The notes beneath the pieces were generated by a model, which saw only the letters and a list, made by a program, of their open reading frames with translations, was not told the DNA's origin and made no database searches. 64,000 nucleotides of DNA from positions 1-64,000 of the forward strand of contig NZ_JARJLM010000464.1 in NCBI RefSeq assembly GCF_029335485.1, read 5' to 3'. Within the stretch, counting starts at the first letter, position 1. Every line of letters starts with the position of its first letter. This DNA comes from Cupriavidus basilensis. GTDB lineage: Bacteria; Pseudomonadota; Gammaproteobacteria; Burkholderiales; Burkholderiaceae. This document shows positions 43,555-55,300 of the stretch, piece after piece. The position numbers were made by a program, and so were the translations under genes.

Positions 43555-43960
43555 TGCCCCAGTTTCGTGGAGACCCCTTGGCTTGTGTCAGGCCGACATG
43601 GCCTGCTGCTCAAGTTGGTGATAGTAGCGGCCTCGTATTCGGTCGGCGACAGGTATCCCAGAGTACCATCAAGCGATGATTGTTGAACCAGGCCACCCAT
43701 AGCGTCGCCAGTTCCACGGACTCCATACCCTCCGCGCGACTCTCCAAACACACCAACCAACTGGATGTACGCCGCGTCGCTGCCAAATCCCGGCTGTACC
43801 ACCGGCGAGTCGCTCCAGATAGGCGAGCGTTGCAGTTCCGCAATTGTGTCGCCCAGCACATCCTCCTGAGAGCTTCTGGCACTACCTGAGTTACTGACGA
43901 GGCTCCCACCCAGCGCATTGCCAAACGCAACAGGTCCGAGGCGAAGTCGTACCCCTATCG
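43555..43960 (-). pseudogene. IS3-family OrfB, C-terminal remnant
   Basis: Minus frames give ESRAEGMESVELATLWVAWFNN (the end of the rve integrase domain), then after a frameshift SSLDGTLGYLSPTEYEAATI, the usual IS3 OrfB ending HSxLGYxSPxxYE. The catalytic core upstream is missing. It lies immediately behind the TPR gene. Confidence 0.7.
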
Positions 43961-44572
43961 CCCGCTATTCCTTAGCGGACGCGCCTTTCCAAGCCGTGAT
44001 ATGACCGCAGGAAGGCCGTTTCTTGGGTCGGAAGCCCCGAAGTGCGCTTTTGGGGCCGCAGGCGACCAATCGGGAGGGGTTCAGAGCTCGGCGACACCTA
44101 GTTCGTTATCGTCGTCGGCCTCATCGTCCAGCGCCGGCAGCGGCGCCGCTGGAGCAGGATAGCGCAATGGCAGCCGCCACACCGCTGCGTGCCAGGCGCC
44201 GGATGCACCGGGGGCAGACCCGGCCTGCTCGCGTAGGCCACCAGCTTGATACACTGCCGACGTACTTGCGCGGCGCCACCCGCGCCTTGATGAACCTGCT
44301 CCACATGCCGGCCAGTGAAGCGGCGCCAGCAGTGGGCGTGGTCGCTTTGTGGACCGCTGCAGCGGGGATCTCCGGCGCGAATGCGCCGCAATCAGCGATT
44401 GCAGGGATGTATATTCTCTCTGCAGGGCCCTTGAGGGCTGGCTTCGAGGCGAACATCCATGACTCCTGACGAGTGGGGATGCGAGGTGTAACGAACCCGG
44501 CACTGAACCCTTCAAGGGCGTGCCGTGGCTCGGCAGACCCGCACGTGCAGATCTACGCCAAGAACAAGCGAC
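43961..44572. other. About 600 bases between IS remnants, unassigned
   Basis: Frames are open on both strands (44023-44469 plus, 44121-44456 minus) but I recognise none. It is flanked by the IS3 remnant and by IS630 copy B, so it is probably further mobile-element debris. Confidence 0.35.
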
Positions 44573-44574
44573 TA

Positions 44575-45647
44575 GTGGGCCGTAACGTTTGAATTGGAAG
44601 TAACTCGCCGAAAAAAAATCGAAGCATTTCCATTTCACAGGTTTCGGCTGTTTGTTGTAGTGGCGGATATAGCGCATGAGCTTGCGCTTGAGATCTGTCA
44701 CCGAGGTGAAGACACCGCGGGCAATGACATCACGCTCGATCTTGGCGAAACGCAGCACCTGATTTAGCCAGGACGAGTACGTTGGAGTGAAATGTATATG
44801 CACGTTGCTGTGTTCGACCAGAAAAGCATCGACCTGCTTGATCTTGTGGGTAGAGAGGTTATCGGCGATGACGTGTATCTCTTTGCCGTGGGGTTGATTG
44901 GCCACGATGTCAGGCAGGAAGGCGACGAAATCTGCCGAAGTGTGCCGCACTGCCGTCTCGTCTTGCCAAGCACTTCGCCCGTCCTCGTGTTGAACGCCGT
45001 ATACAGCGGCAACGTGCCGTGCCGGAAGTATTCGAAGCCATGACGCTCAGCCCTGCCCGGCGACAGCGGCAACACTGGATCTTTGCGATCCAACGCCTGA
45101 ATCGCGGCGTTCTCGTCGACGCAGAACACGGCCTACGTCAGCCGCCTTGGCTTCGAAGTTCGAATCGTTGGAAGCGAGATAGCCCTCAAGTCGATGCGGT
45201 TTGATGCCGTGCTTGGCCCAAATGCGCGCGACAGTCATGCGCGAGATGTCGCCCAGTTCGGCGGCCAGTTTTCGCGAGGACCAGTGTGTCGAACCGCCGG
45301 CGGGCTTGTGTTTGATGGTCCGTGTCAACACACGGGCCTCGACACAGTCGGTCACCTTATAGCGCTCACGCCCGGCATGGCGAGTGAACAAGCCAGCCAA
45401 TCGCTCCGCGTTAGAGCGCTTGCGCCAACGATCAATGTAGCTGTCACTGCAGTCGCAGCTCAGCCCGAATCTCGGCCCAGGTGACACCATCTACCAGCAG
45501 CAAGACCAGTCGTGCCCGACGCGAGGAATCTGCGCGAGCCGTCCTTGCTCTGGCCCGTTTCTCAAGATCCACGCGCTCCCTATCGGTCAGTTTCATCATG
45601 CCCTCCGTGAGCATAATGATATTTCCCATTTAAACGTTACGATCCAC
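44575..45647 (-). mobile_element. IS630-family element (copy B)
   Basis: It lies between TA dinucleotides (44573-44574 and 45648-45649), with ends GTGGGCCGTAACGTTTGAA and the complement of GTGGATCGTAACGTTTAAA. It is closely related to copy A at 2902-5742 and in the same orientation. About 1.07 kb, uninterrupted by other elements, but its transposase is broken. The two copies enclose the island and the flagellar operon. Confidence 0.85.
44590..45629 (-). pseudogene. IS630 transposase (copy B), multiple frameshifts
   Basis: The transposase appears in four successive frames: MGNIIMLTEGMMKLTDRERV (from 45629), then DSYIDRWRKRSNAERLAGLF with the helix-turn-helix THWSSRKLAAELGDISRM, then FCVDENAAIQALDRKDPVLPL, then EIHVIADNLSTH and HFTPTYSSWLNQVLRF. 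Relative to copy A it has lost the IGLYLNPPAHAV segment near 45130 and gained a short insertion, SPGRAERHGFEYF, near 45050. It cannot make an active protein. Confidence 0.85.
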
Positions 45648-45654
45648 TAGGGTT

Positions 45655-45728
45655 TAGCCTTTGACCGGACACCGCCTCCAGATAAGGCGAGTCCCTTCCA
45701 AGTCGATTCCAATCGTCGCAGTCTTCAT
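45655..45728 (-). pseudogene. IS110-type transposase, first codons only
   Basis: Minus frame from 45728 reads MKTATIGIDLEGTRLIWRR then a stop. MKTATIGIDLAK is the usual start of IS110-family transposases. Only about ten codons match before the sequence diverges. A tiny scar between IS630 copy B and the immunity gene. Confidence 0.4.
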
Positions 45729-45824
45729 GGTGGACACTCCTGCTCGGTACATAGGGTTTGCTATGCGCTCCCACCTTGACATACCAATGCCGTGACGGGT
45801 AGGGGCGTCCATCCCATTAACGCC

Positions 45825-46310
45825 TTACAGCGCGATCGGCGCAACAACGATGCACAAGCGGAGCGGAAAGTCTCGAGATTCATGTTTTTGCTGCAACATC
45901 AGTCGACTATTCTTTCCCTCCCATAATGCGAGCCAGTTCGCTTCTTGGTCTTCAGGAAAGCCTCTGGCCGCAGCTCCGTCAGCAAATTTTGGCTTTCCAA
46001 GAACCGGGGCTAGATCATCAACACAGACCTCAAATTTCTTAAAATATTCATCAATCTTGTCCTCATAATCAGAATCTGACAAAGATTCTATATCGTCAAA
46101 GACATCGAAATTTATCTCCACAAAGATAATTTCTCCACCTTTCAAATACACATCCCAAAGCTCACCATCCGTATCGGCATACGTTAATCTTCCTGCGATC
46201 GCCTCTTTCTTCCTTAAGGCCAAATCTTGGGCAACGTGCTCCCACCACAACTGGTCCCACTGCCAGTCAATCTGTGACAATTTTTCCGCTAGTGCCTTGA
46301 TGCTTCTCAT
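45825..46310 (-). CDS. Likely immunity protein for the Rhs toxin
   Basis: 161 residues from ATG 46310 (MRSIKALAEKLSQIDWQWDQLWW), with GAGGTG as ribosome binding site; it starts 5 bases after the Rhs stop codon. Acidic, with a central patch DVFDDIESLSDSDYEDKIDEYFKKFEVCVDD, as is common in immunity proteins that cap nuclease toxins. No signal peptide, so it would act in the cytoplasm against a nuclease. The gene is visibly more AT-rich than the Rhs body, like the toxin end it follows. The family is not recognised; the role is inferred from position and composition. Confidence 0.7.
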   Translation of the reverse strand: MRSIKALAEKLSQIDWQWDQLWWEHVAQDLALRKKEAIAGRLTYADTDGELWDVYLKGGEIIFVEINFDVFDDIESLSDSDYEDKIDEYFKKFEVCVDDLAPVLGKPKFADGAAARGFPEDQEANWLALWEGKNSRLMLQQKHESRDFPLRLCIVVAPIAL

Positions 46311-46315
46311 GCGTA

Positions 46316-49300
46316 TCACCTCATTCCATTTCCGGGAACGTGCCACACCCGCAAGGTTCCGTCCCCCATTTGGGTCGGAAAATGCTGTTGGAACAATGTT
46401 GTAAAGCGCTGTTGGGCTGCCTCATTCGATACGGCAAAGCGCACACCATTTCCACTCGTGGCAGCATTCAACTCAATTTGCCTAGTCGCTTGATCAACGA
46501 TTTTTCCTTCATTGTAATATCGATGACTTGGATTATAGGGCGACGCGTCCCAAGCGGCATCGTTTCGGCCGGTCCATTTTGCTTCAATTGTATACCCCGC
46601 CCTACGCCCATCGAGAGCCACCCGTTCCTGGTTGACTTGCCAAAGCTCCTCGTAACTCCTCCCTGTCACGTGCTTCTGGTACGAAACCCACGGCATGTCG
46701 CCATCTGGCAACCTCCTATTGCCAAGTCGCGTCGCGGTAATCGTTTTGCTGCTCGAGGCAATCGTATCGACTTCACCGACGAACGCTGCGGGATTAACCG
46801 AACCGGCCTGCGTACGCAAACCGGAAAAGCCCCCCGATGAACCTACGAAGTTTATCGTACTCGCGCGAGACGCAAACTCTGCAAGCGGCCCCGCAAGCTG
46901 CGCGGCACCAGCCTTGGCCAATGACCCCAAGCCAACCGTGTTCAGCCCAGCCTCCAGGAAGCGACCGGCTGCCATGTCGGCGTTACGGAAAGAGTCCCCC
47001 ACCGTCTGGGCCTTCGCGGCTCGGTCCAGATATTGAACACCCTCGCTAAGGTGCGCCGGAATGTTGAGCATACCGCGCACAGCCTCTTCGCCAATCATCA
47101 ACGGCGCTACCGCCGTCGCTAGGCCAAGTGCGCCTGCGCGCTGACCCAACGAGAGGGATGGGTCCGTCATCATAGTCGTCGCCATCCCATAGCGTTGTGC
47201 AAAGAAGCCCGGTGCAACCTCCAAATCACTTCTCACCGGATCAGCGCCGCCAATACCGACCCCATTGATTTCCACGTTCAAAACGGGGCCAACTTGGAAC
47301 TCGGCACGGCTACGGCCCTGAAGCTCGGCCCGGTCATAGCCCGCTTCCAGCCGCAATCGGGCCAGCTCATTTTCCCTTTGCCGGCCACCCGCTTCTGAGC
47401 CCGAGGCACCGCCGGCGATGCCGCTGCCCAAAGTGGAGAACCGCGTGTCTGAGGCAATGGTCAGCCCGTCGAACATCCCGGTCGTGGGCGTACTGCTCAG
47501 GTAGCTCGGTCCATCGGCATTGCCATAGACGCTGCCGAAGTTCATCGCGCTGCCCTGGGCCTGCGCGAGCGCTTGGTCCTGGCTGGTCCTGCCGCTGCTG
47601 CTCGAATTGCTTCCCGCAACGCTGGCCCCCAGCGCATTGCCAACAGTGTAAGAGGATCGCTGAGCCAGCATTTCGGCAATCCGATTGCCGACGCTCGAAC
47701 TGATCGCGTCTATGGCGATGTTGCCAATGTTCCCATTCAGATTGCCCCGCACCGCCGCGCTGGCCGTGCCCGCTGCAAGTCCGGAAAACGCATCTATCCC
47801 GAACGCCTTTCCTGGGTTGGCCGCCATCAACGCCTGTGCTGTCTTGCCTGACCAGTTGTCGAACAACTGCGACCCCACGGCCTGTTGCACGCCGTAGCCC
47901 ACGCCGGCCGCCACTGCCGATGCCGCCACGCCTTGCCAGTCGAAGCTGCGCTGCAGCCCCGTCACCACTCCGATGCCCTGCGTCACAGTTGAGCGGATCG
48001 CTCCCGTGGCGATCGCTCCGCCAGCGTTGCCCAGATCCTTGAGCGAGCTCGCAAGTCCGCTTACCCCAAGCCCTGACGCCACGCCCGCTCCGACCGCCCC
48101 CAGCGCCACGCCCTTCCAACTGAACTTATCCTGCAAGCCGGCCGCCATCATCACACCCTGGCTTGCAATCGAGCCAATCGCGCCGCCAATGGCGGCCGAT
48201 CCGATCGCGCCTGCCCACCCGACGGCGGTGCCCAGCACCGCTATATTCCCCGTCACCGCCGCGATCCCCGCCGACCAAATGCCGCTGGTGGCACCCATTG
48301 CAGTCGCAGCGGCCCCAGCTGTCACGATCGTTGCGACAACTGCGACCACAATCGCTATGACCATGCCGATTCCGCCGCACCCGCCACCTCCCTTGGCTGC
48401 GGGCGGGAGAGGCGGCGGAGGCGGAGGGTCCGGCAAGGTCGGGCTGGTATCGCCAATCGCCTTGCCGGCGTCATATACCTTGAAGGTCGACGCATTGTTG
48501 TGGATGTTGGTGACCTTGTTCGGGACCACCAGCATCATGCCGGCTGGCAACGCCACGTCGGGCGACAGATAGCCATTGGCTTCGGCCAGAACGTACCAGA
48601 GCGAGGCATCGCCCCAGAGTGTCGATGCGATGCTGCCAAGCGTCTCGCCAGATCGCACCGTATGGGTTCCGCTCACGGCCCCAGGATAGGTGCTGTTGAT
48701 GGGCTGGTAGTTCTCGTCGAAGTCCGCTGCCTTGACCGGAGTGAAGCGCCTGTACCTGTCGTCCGATTTGACCTCTGTCTGCTCGCGCCGCGCCAGTTCC
48801 AGCGCATAGTCCACCCGCTCGAGCCCATCGTTGCCGATGTTGCCCACGCGCTTGCCGTCGAAGAAGTAATACGAATGCCAGCGGTTCGAGCGTGCGCCGA
48901 TCAGTTGGCGCGTAGCCGGATCGACCGTCCCGCCCAGCAACTCATCGCGCTGTAGGATCTGCCCGTCCGCATCCACCTGATAAGTAAAGCTCCGCCGCTT
49001 GTCGGTGTCGGAATTGGCGTCCACCGTGGTCTTCAGGCGACCATTGACATCATAAGTAAAATCCGACAAGCCAGGTTTCCACCCCGGAGCGTTCGGATTG
49101 CTCGCGGTTACCATGATACGACTCTGCTTGGCCGTATCCCAGTAATCATAGCTGTACTCCGTCAGCGTGGTTGTTTTCGATTCCCCGGGCTTGGCGGGTA
49201 CGTTGTCATAAGTCTGTGCCGAGCGAATGGCGCCATCCCGGTTGTAGGCATAGTTCGTCCCTCGGTCATTTTTGCTGTCATGCTCCTGCATCAGCAGGTT

Positions 49301-52300
49301 GTCCTTGCTCCAGGTCCGAATCAGCTTGCGGGTCACGGAGGCCGGACTGTTCTCATCCCACTCGGTATAGGTCGTGACCCGGCCGGCCGCATCATTCTCC
49401 CGTTGGCTGGTGAGCTTTCCGCTGGTATGCACCGTCGTTAGGGAGCCGTTGACATCGTATCCATAAATTTCGGCTCGTCCTTTGTCGGCCTTGAGCGAAC
49501 TAGTGCGCTCGCCGAGCTTGTTGTAGGTCAGCGCCACGCCATCGCCGGAAGCCCCCTGGACAATCTCCTTGTTGACCAACTGCCCCATCGTCACCGTAAA
49601 CCGGTTCATCGCATCGTACTTGTACCAGTACTCTTGACGCTCCTGCCGAATTCCCGTCCCGTCATAGTACTGGCTCAGCATGCGCCGGCGATTGCCGACG
49701 GCGTCGTACCAGTATTCGATCGTGTAGCGCGGATCGGTGATCTTCGTGATGCGGTTGAGCGCATCGTATTCGGTATTCGATTGCTGGAAGGCATAGCCAT
49801 TGAACGTTGACTTCACGCCTTCGAAGATCCGGTTACCATTCCTGTCGTACTGAAATAGGCTCAGCAGACCTGTCGCCTTGTCCTCGATCGAACGGACCAT
49901 GCCATTGGCGAAATACTCGTACAGGATGTTCTGTCCGGATGACCCGGTCTGGCTCTTGATCAGCCCCGCGTTGTTGAACTGATAGGTGAACGCATGGCCG
50001 CCCAGATCGATATGCTTCACCGTCCTCCCGTAGATGTCGAGATCGTCTACCAGTTTGCGGGTCTCATTCTCGATCTGGGTTGTCCGGCGCCAGCCTCCGA
50101 TGCTGCGAGCACCCACCGTGCCGATAACACTGTCATAGGTATACGAGATGTTCGTCGCCAAACCATCCGCTGACACGGTACGTACTACTCGCCCATCGAC
50201 ATCGTAGTACGTCCGCGTACGGAAATTCAGGGCATTCGTTACGGCAATCCGGTTGCCCAGGATGTCGTACTCATATCCGTCTATGCTGCGCGCATAGCCC
50301 TTGTTCGGGTCTACCGGCCGCAGGACCTGCTTTAATTGCCCCATCAGGTCATAAACGTAATCAGTACGGCGCGCGACCGTCACGACCCCTGCCGCATTCC
50401 TGTCAACGACATCAGTCGTCGCACTCCGGTTTCCCAGGATATCGTACAGGTTCGTTCGCCCGCCGCCATCGGCATGCAGTTCGGAGCGCACCGCGGCCTT
50501 CTCCAAACCGTATTCCCAGTCCTGCCAGTTTGAGTTGCCGTTGGCATCTTTGACCAAAGTCAGGTTGCCGTTGGCGTCGTAGCCATAGTGCGTGGTTGGC
50601 CTAAGCCGTACCGGAGTGTCATTGCTCGGGTAGATGGACGACTCGGGCCCGATCCGGTCGATCAGCTTGCCCAGAGTGTTATAGACCATTGAGGTGGTGT
50701 ACGCCCCGCCATCGCCAGGCGAGCCACGACCATCCATCTCGGAGATGACATCCCCGAAGGCGTTGCGCTCCTGGCGGCGATGAATGGCGCCACCGTTTGC
50801 CGGAATACTGATTACCCATTGGATATCACGGTTATATGACACCGACTGAGGATCCTCATTGCGTACGAAGTATCCAGTATGACGGCCGAGGTTCTTTCCA
50901 CCAGCATCGAACAGGTCGTAGTAAAACTCATATTCCCCATCGCGCAGCATCATGCCGTCGAACTTGAATTTTCCCTGCGCGTCTGCCGTCAACGATGCCG
51001 CTGCAAAATCCTCCACATACTTTCCATTCAGCCGATAGCGCAATTCCATGCGCTTCGCAGCGGGTGCAGCTGGATTGAACATCACATCAAAGCGGCCGTA
51101 CTGCTCACGGATGAGGGTCCTCGGCGGAATGAGGTAGGTACGTAGCCGTATAACGTTGAAATCGTCACCTGCTCGGCGAGCGTATGAACCCTCCAACTCC
51201 TCCAAGAGCACCCCATCCTTGTAGAACTTGAAGTCCAGTTGGAAGAAATCAAGTCTAGTTTCAAAAATCTGTAGGTCATCTATGTGCCATTTGAGAATAC
51301 CTGCGGCATCCGCCAGAATCGTGACTGTTCTGAACGATGGAGTGTAAGTCGGCAAGGTCACGGTCACTTGCATCCGGTCCGCCTTTTTAGGCGATTCCGG
51401 CGGAACGTTTGTAAATTTGACCCAGTAGTCACCAATCTCCACTCCATCCGTCCACGGAAAGCGACTCCAATCGATGTCCCCAAACTCCAGGTTCACATGA
51501 TCCATGCCTCGCATCAGCACCTGTCCGCTCGTGTCCACGACCTCGTACTCGAGAGCGTAGAGATGCCCCCACGGGACACCACTCGCTACGACGTTCCACA
51601 GATATCGCCCATCGCCTTGCGCGTCGATCTCAATCGTTCTTGGCGCGACACCAATCTGCGTCAAGGGCCGATAGGTTACCTTCAGCTTCCCACGCGGCAG
51701 GCTCTTGAAGATCACCGTCGTTGGATCTGTCACCGGATCCTTCAATTCGAGCGTGCGATTGCCTGTCGACAGCGTTCCCGTGAGTGCTGCAAGTTGCCGG
51801 TCCTGCGCATCGAAGTGCTCGATCAATACGTCGTAGTTCCCCGACAACCCCTGCAGGTCCCAGCGCCAAGCATCCTTAGCGCTGGCCGATGTCAACCACT
51901 TCGACTGCCAAGCACCAGACGATCCGGTCAGCTTGTAGCTCACCTTAACCTTCGCGCTCGCATCACTCGACAACCCCAGGCGATAGATGTCGATACCACC
52001 CCCGACCCACACGAAAGCACCATTGGCCGTCAGGCTCGCACTGTCGTCGCCGAAACGCCACGCGATCCTGACCTCCCCGTCGGCGCGCGCCACAGTCGCA
52101 TTGAAACGGGTGAAGCGCTGCAACTCGCCGGAACTCTTGCTCACCGCCACGAAGAGGAACTCGTACTCGCCAGACAAGCCATCCAGCCCCGCAACGATCG
52201 TGCCGCGCTCGGTGCGCAACAGATTAGACATATCCTGGAACACCGCATTGGAGGAGGTCCGCGCGTACAGACGCAACTCCGAGTTCTGCGCGGACAGTCC

Positions 52301-55300
52301 GGCGTCCGACAGCATCAGCCGGTTCGCCCCTTCGGAGAGCGTCTGCTGCTCTACCGAGCGGATCGCCGCATCATATTCTGGACCATCGGGATTGCTCAAT
52401 GTCGAACCCACCCAGGATCGACTCCAGTTCCCAAGCAGCGTCCTCTGCCCCCCGCTTTGCAGATACACACGTGCGGTATAGCGATAGAAGCCAGACAGAT
52501 TTCCTTCGGCGACGGCCGGCAGATTAACCACCGCCTGACGCGGCCTATCGTAAGCGTACCCCGGAATGCTCTGACGTTTGAACGGGCGCGACTGCGGGAA
52601 CGGCAGCGCCGAAAACATCGAGCCTTCATCGTCCACCTCAACGTAGATATCGTAGTTACCATACACGCGCGCCAGTTCGGGGAGATTCACAATCAACTGC
52701 TGCCCGCCCCGAACCGTCCCGGTCATCTGCCCCGTCATGACCAGGTTCCCGGTGATGGCAGGGGCCTTGGCATTGCTCTCCAACGAGGGCAGCGGTACTG
52801 GCTCATTGACGGCCGCCCCTCGCACGACGCTCGCCCGCCCATACCGCTCACCCGCCGCGATATTCAGGTTCGTATAGGTCACCCCGCCTGGCACCCGGTC
52901 CGACTTCGTAAAATCCGGCTGGATGACGTCAATAACCTGATTGCGCTTGTCAAAGAGCGTCACCGTCACCTGGAAGAGGGACGGTCCGGTTGGATTGCCG
53001 AGCTCGGCCTTGACCGTATCGAGCGTCATCGTGGACAAATCGTTCGCCTGCGACTCCATCTTGACCGTTGCATTGCCGCTCGCGTCGTACATGAACATGC
53101 GGTAGACGCCCTGGTCCGCATTGGTACGCCACACCCTCCCTACGTCGTCATACTCGTACGTCGTCTGCCAAGTCCCACTGGGGCCACCCGCGCCGGTCTT
53201 TCGGCCGATCATTTCGCTAAACTGGTTGTAACGGATCTCCTGCCTGTCGCCGTACGTCCACGGCGTCGCTTCCGTCAATCGCCAGGCGTTGACCCTCGCG
53301 ACTTCCCTATTGTTCGTGTCGTATTTCAATTGTGTGGCTTCGATCCGCGCCGCGCCGTCCGCATCCAGCCTCGTATATTCCACATAGGTGGTGTTGCCCG
53401 ACGCGTCGTGGCCGTACTTGCGCTCGCGATTGAGCGCGTCGAACTCGCTCGCCACCAACCCGTTCGCGCCATACACGAAGCGTTGAATCTGATCGTCCCC
53501 TTCCGCAGCATCGTTCTCTCCGCGGCGAATGATCCGGATGGTATTGCCCAGGCCGTCGTACTCGTAGTCCGTCTTCGATCGCACAGCAAAGCCACGCACA
53601 TCGACCATCTGCGGCAACTGCTGCCTGATCTGGCGGCCGAGCATGTCGTACTGGAGATCTGTCTTTTTACCCAGTGCATCCGTTTTTTGAGTCAGATTCC
53701 CGGCCTTGTCATAACCAAATTCCACCTTAACCGTACCGGTGATTTCTGTGCCCGCCAGACCCGGCTGTGCAGTGGTGTAACGCACGTTCAACTTCGATTC
53801 GGAGCTGACCTTTCCGTTCCGGTCATAGGTGTAGACGGTCACGCGATCATTGATAGGATCGGATTCCAGCTTGAGATCTTGCGGCTTCGTTTCTGGTCCG
53901 ATTTGAATTGACGCATCTCGGCGTCTTGCGTACTTCGTTTCCTGCAAGACGTTTCCATTGGTGTCCCTCGCCCAGGCAATTGCGTAACCTTCTTGATCGA
54001 CTCCCAGGACCTGACGTCCCAATTTGTCGTAGAAGGTATAGATCTCGCCACGATTCGGATCGACTTCCCTTATCTTCAGACCACCCAAATCGTATGTCCA
54101 TTGACGGACAATGTCTCCCGTCCCCACGCCTAGGCTGCCGGTCAAGTTGTCTCGCCACACGCTAACGGTCCCCGATATGCGCGACTCAATCATTCTGCTG
54201 TTCGCGTCGAACTTGTATTTCACCTCCCTGAACTTCGCTATCGAAGATGGGATGGGGGCCACGCCCAAGATCGACTCCCCGTACACTTCCGCGTACGTGC
54301 GTGTCGTGATTGCATTGCCTGTCTTGTCGTAGGTGAACTGCGTCAGCGTTCCGGCTGGATTGAGTTCGGCCGCCTTGCGATTCGCCGCATCGTAGTACAT
54401 GCGCGTGACGCCACCATTCGCCGCCGTGACCACCGTCAGGTTGCCCCGCTTGTCGTACTGGCGGGTTTCCGTCGGAATGACGTTGTCCTTCCAGCCCACG
54501 TCCAGCGCAAATGTACGCATCGCCTCTTTTTGCGTCTGCGTCAATTGGTCCAGCAGGTTGTACGTGAACTGCGTAATGCGCTGCTCGCCTAGGCCAAGCG
54601 CCTCGATGGTCTTGATCCGGTTGCCGCGTGCATCATACTCGTACGCGTTCACCACATCGATCAAGACATTGGCCTGATTCTTCGACTTCACCGGAAGCGT
54701 TTCCCGGATCAGCAGCCCACGCTTGTCGTACTGATAGGCTGTCACCCCTTCCAGCTTGTTCTTGAAAGTCGCCTTGTTGCTGAAGGCGTCGTAGGTAATC
54801 GCCTCGGTGCCGCCTTCTGCATCGGTCGTCAACGTCAGTCGACCCAACTTGTCGTACTGGAAAGCGGTTTTCGCGTCCAGGGCATCATTGCCTAGCACGT
54901 AGACCCGCCCAGCGGGAGAATCCGGGGCCTTCGCGAGGACTTCCGGCAATACGTTGGTGGTCACGGTACCGTTGATCTTGCTGGCAAATCGCCTCACCAT
55001 TACCGGCTTGCCCGTGGCGTTGTACTCAGTCTGCGTCACGTACCCTTCCGGGTCCACTTGCACGATGTTGCGGTTGAGCGCGTCGAAGTAGAAGAGCCCA
55101 ACATTGCGACGCGGATCCGTTACCTTGACCGCATTGCCAAAGGCGTCGTACTCGGTCAGCGTCTCGCCGCCCAGCGGGTCCTTGACACTGCTTACCCGCC
55201 CGATCTTGTCGTAGCTGGTGATCGTCGCAAAAGCCTTGAGCAACGTCTCCTTGTCGGCGGCAGTCAATGTGGCGACCGTGGTTTCTTTCTTCAGGATGTC

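Noticed and set aside
2902..45647. A functional composite transposon formed by the two IS630 copies.
   Set aside because: Both transposases are broken, copy A is interrupted by other elements, and IS630 elements are not known for mobilising 40-kb segments. Kept only as a possible recombination substrate.
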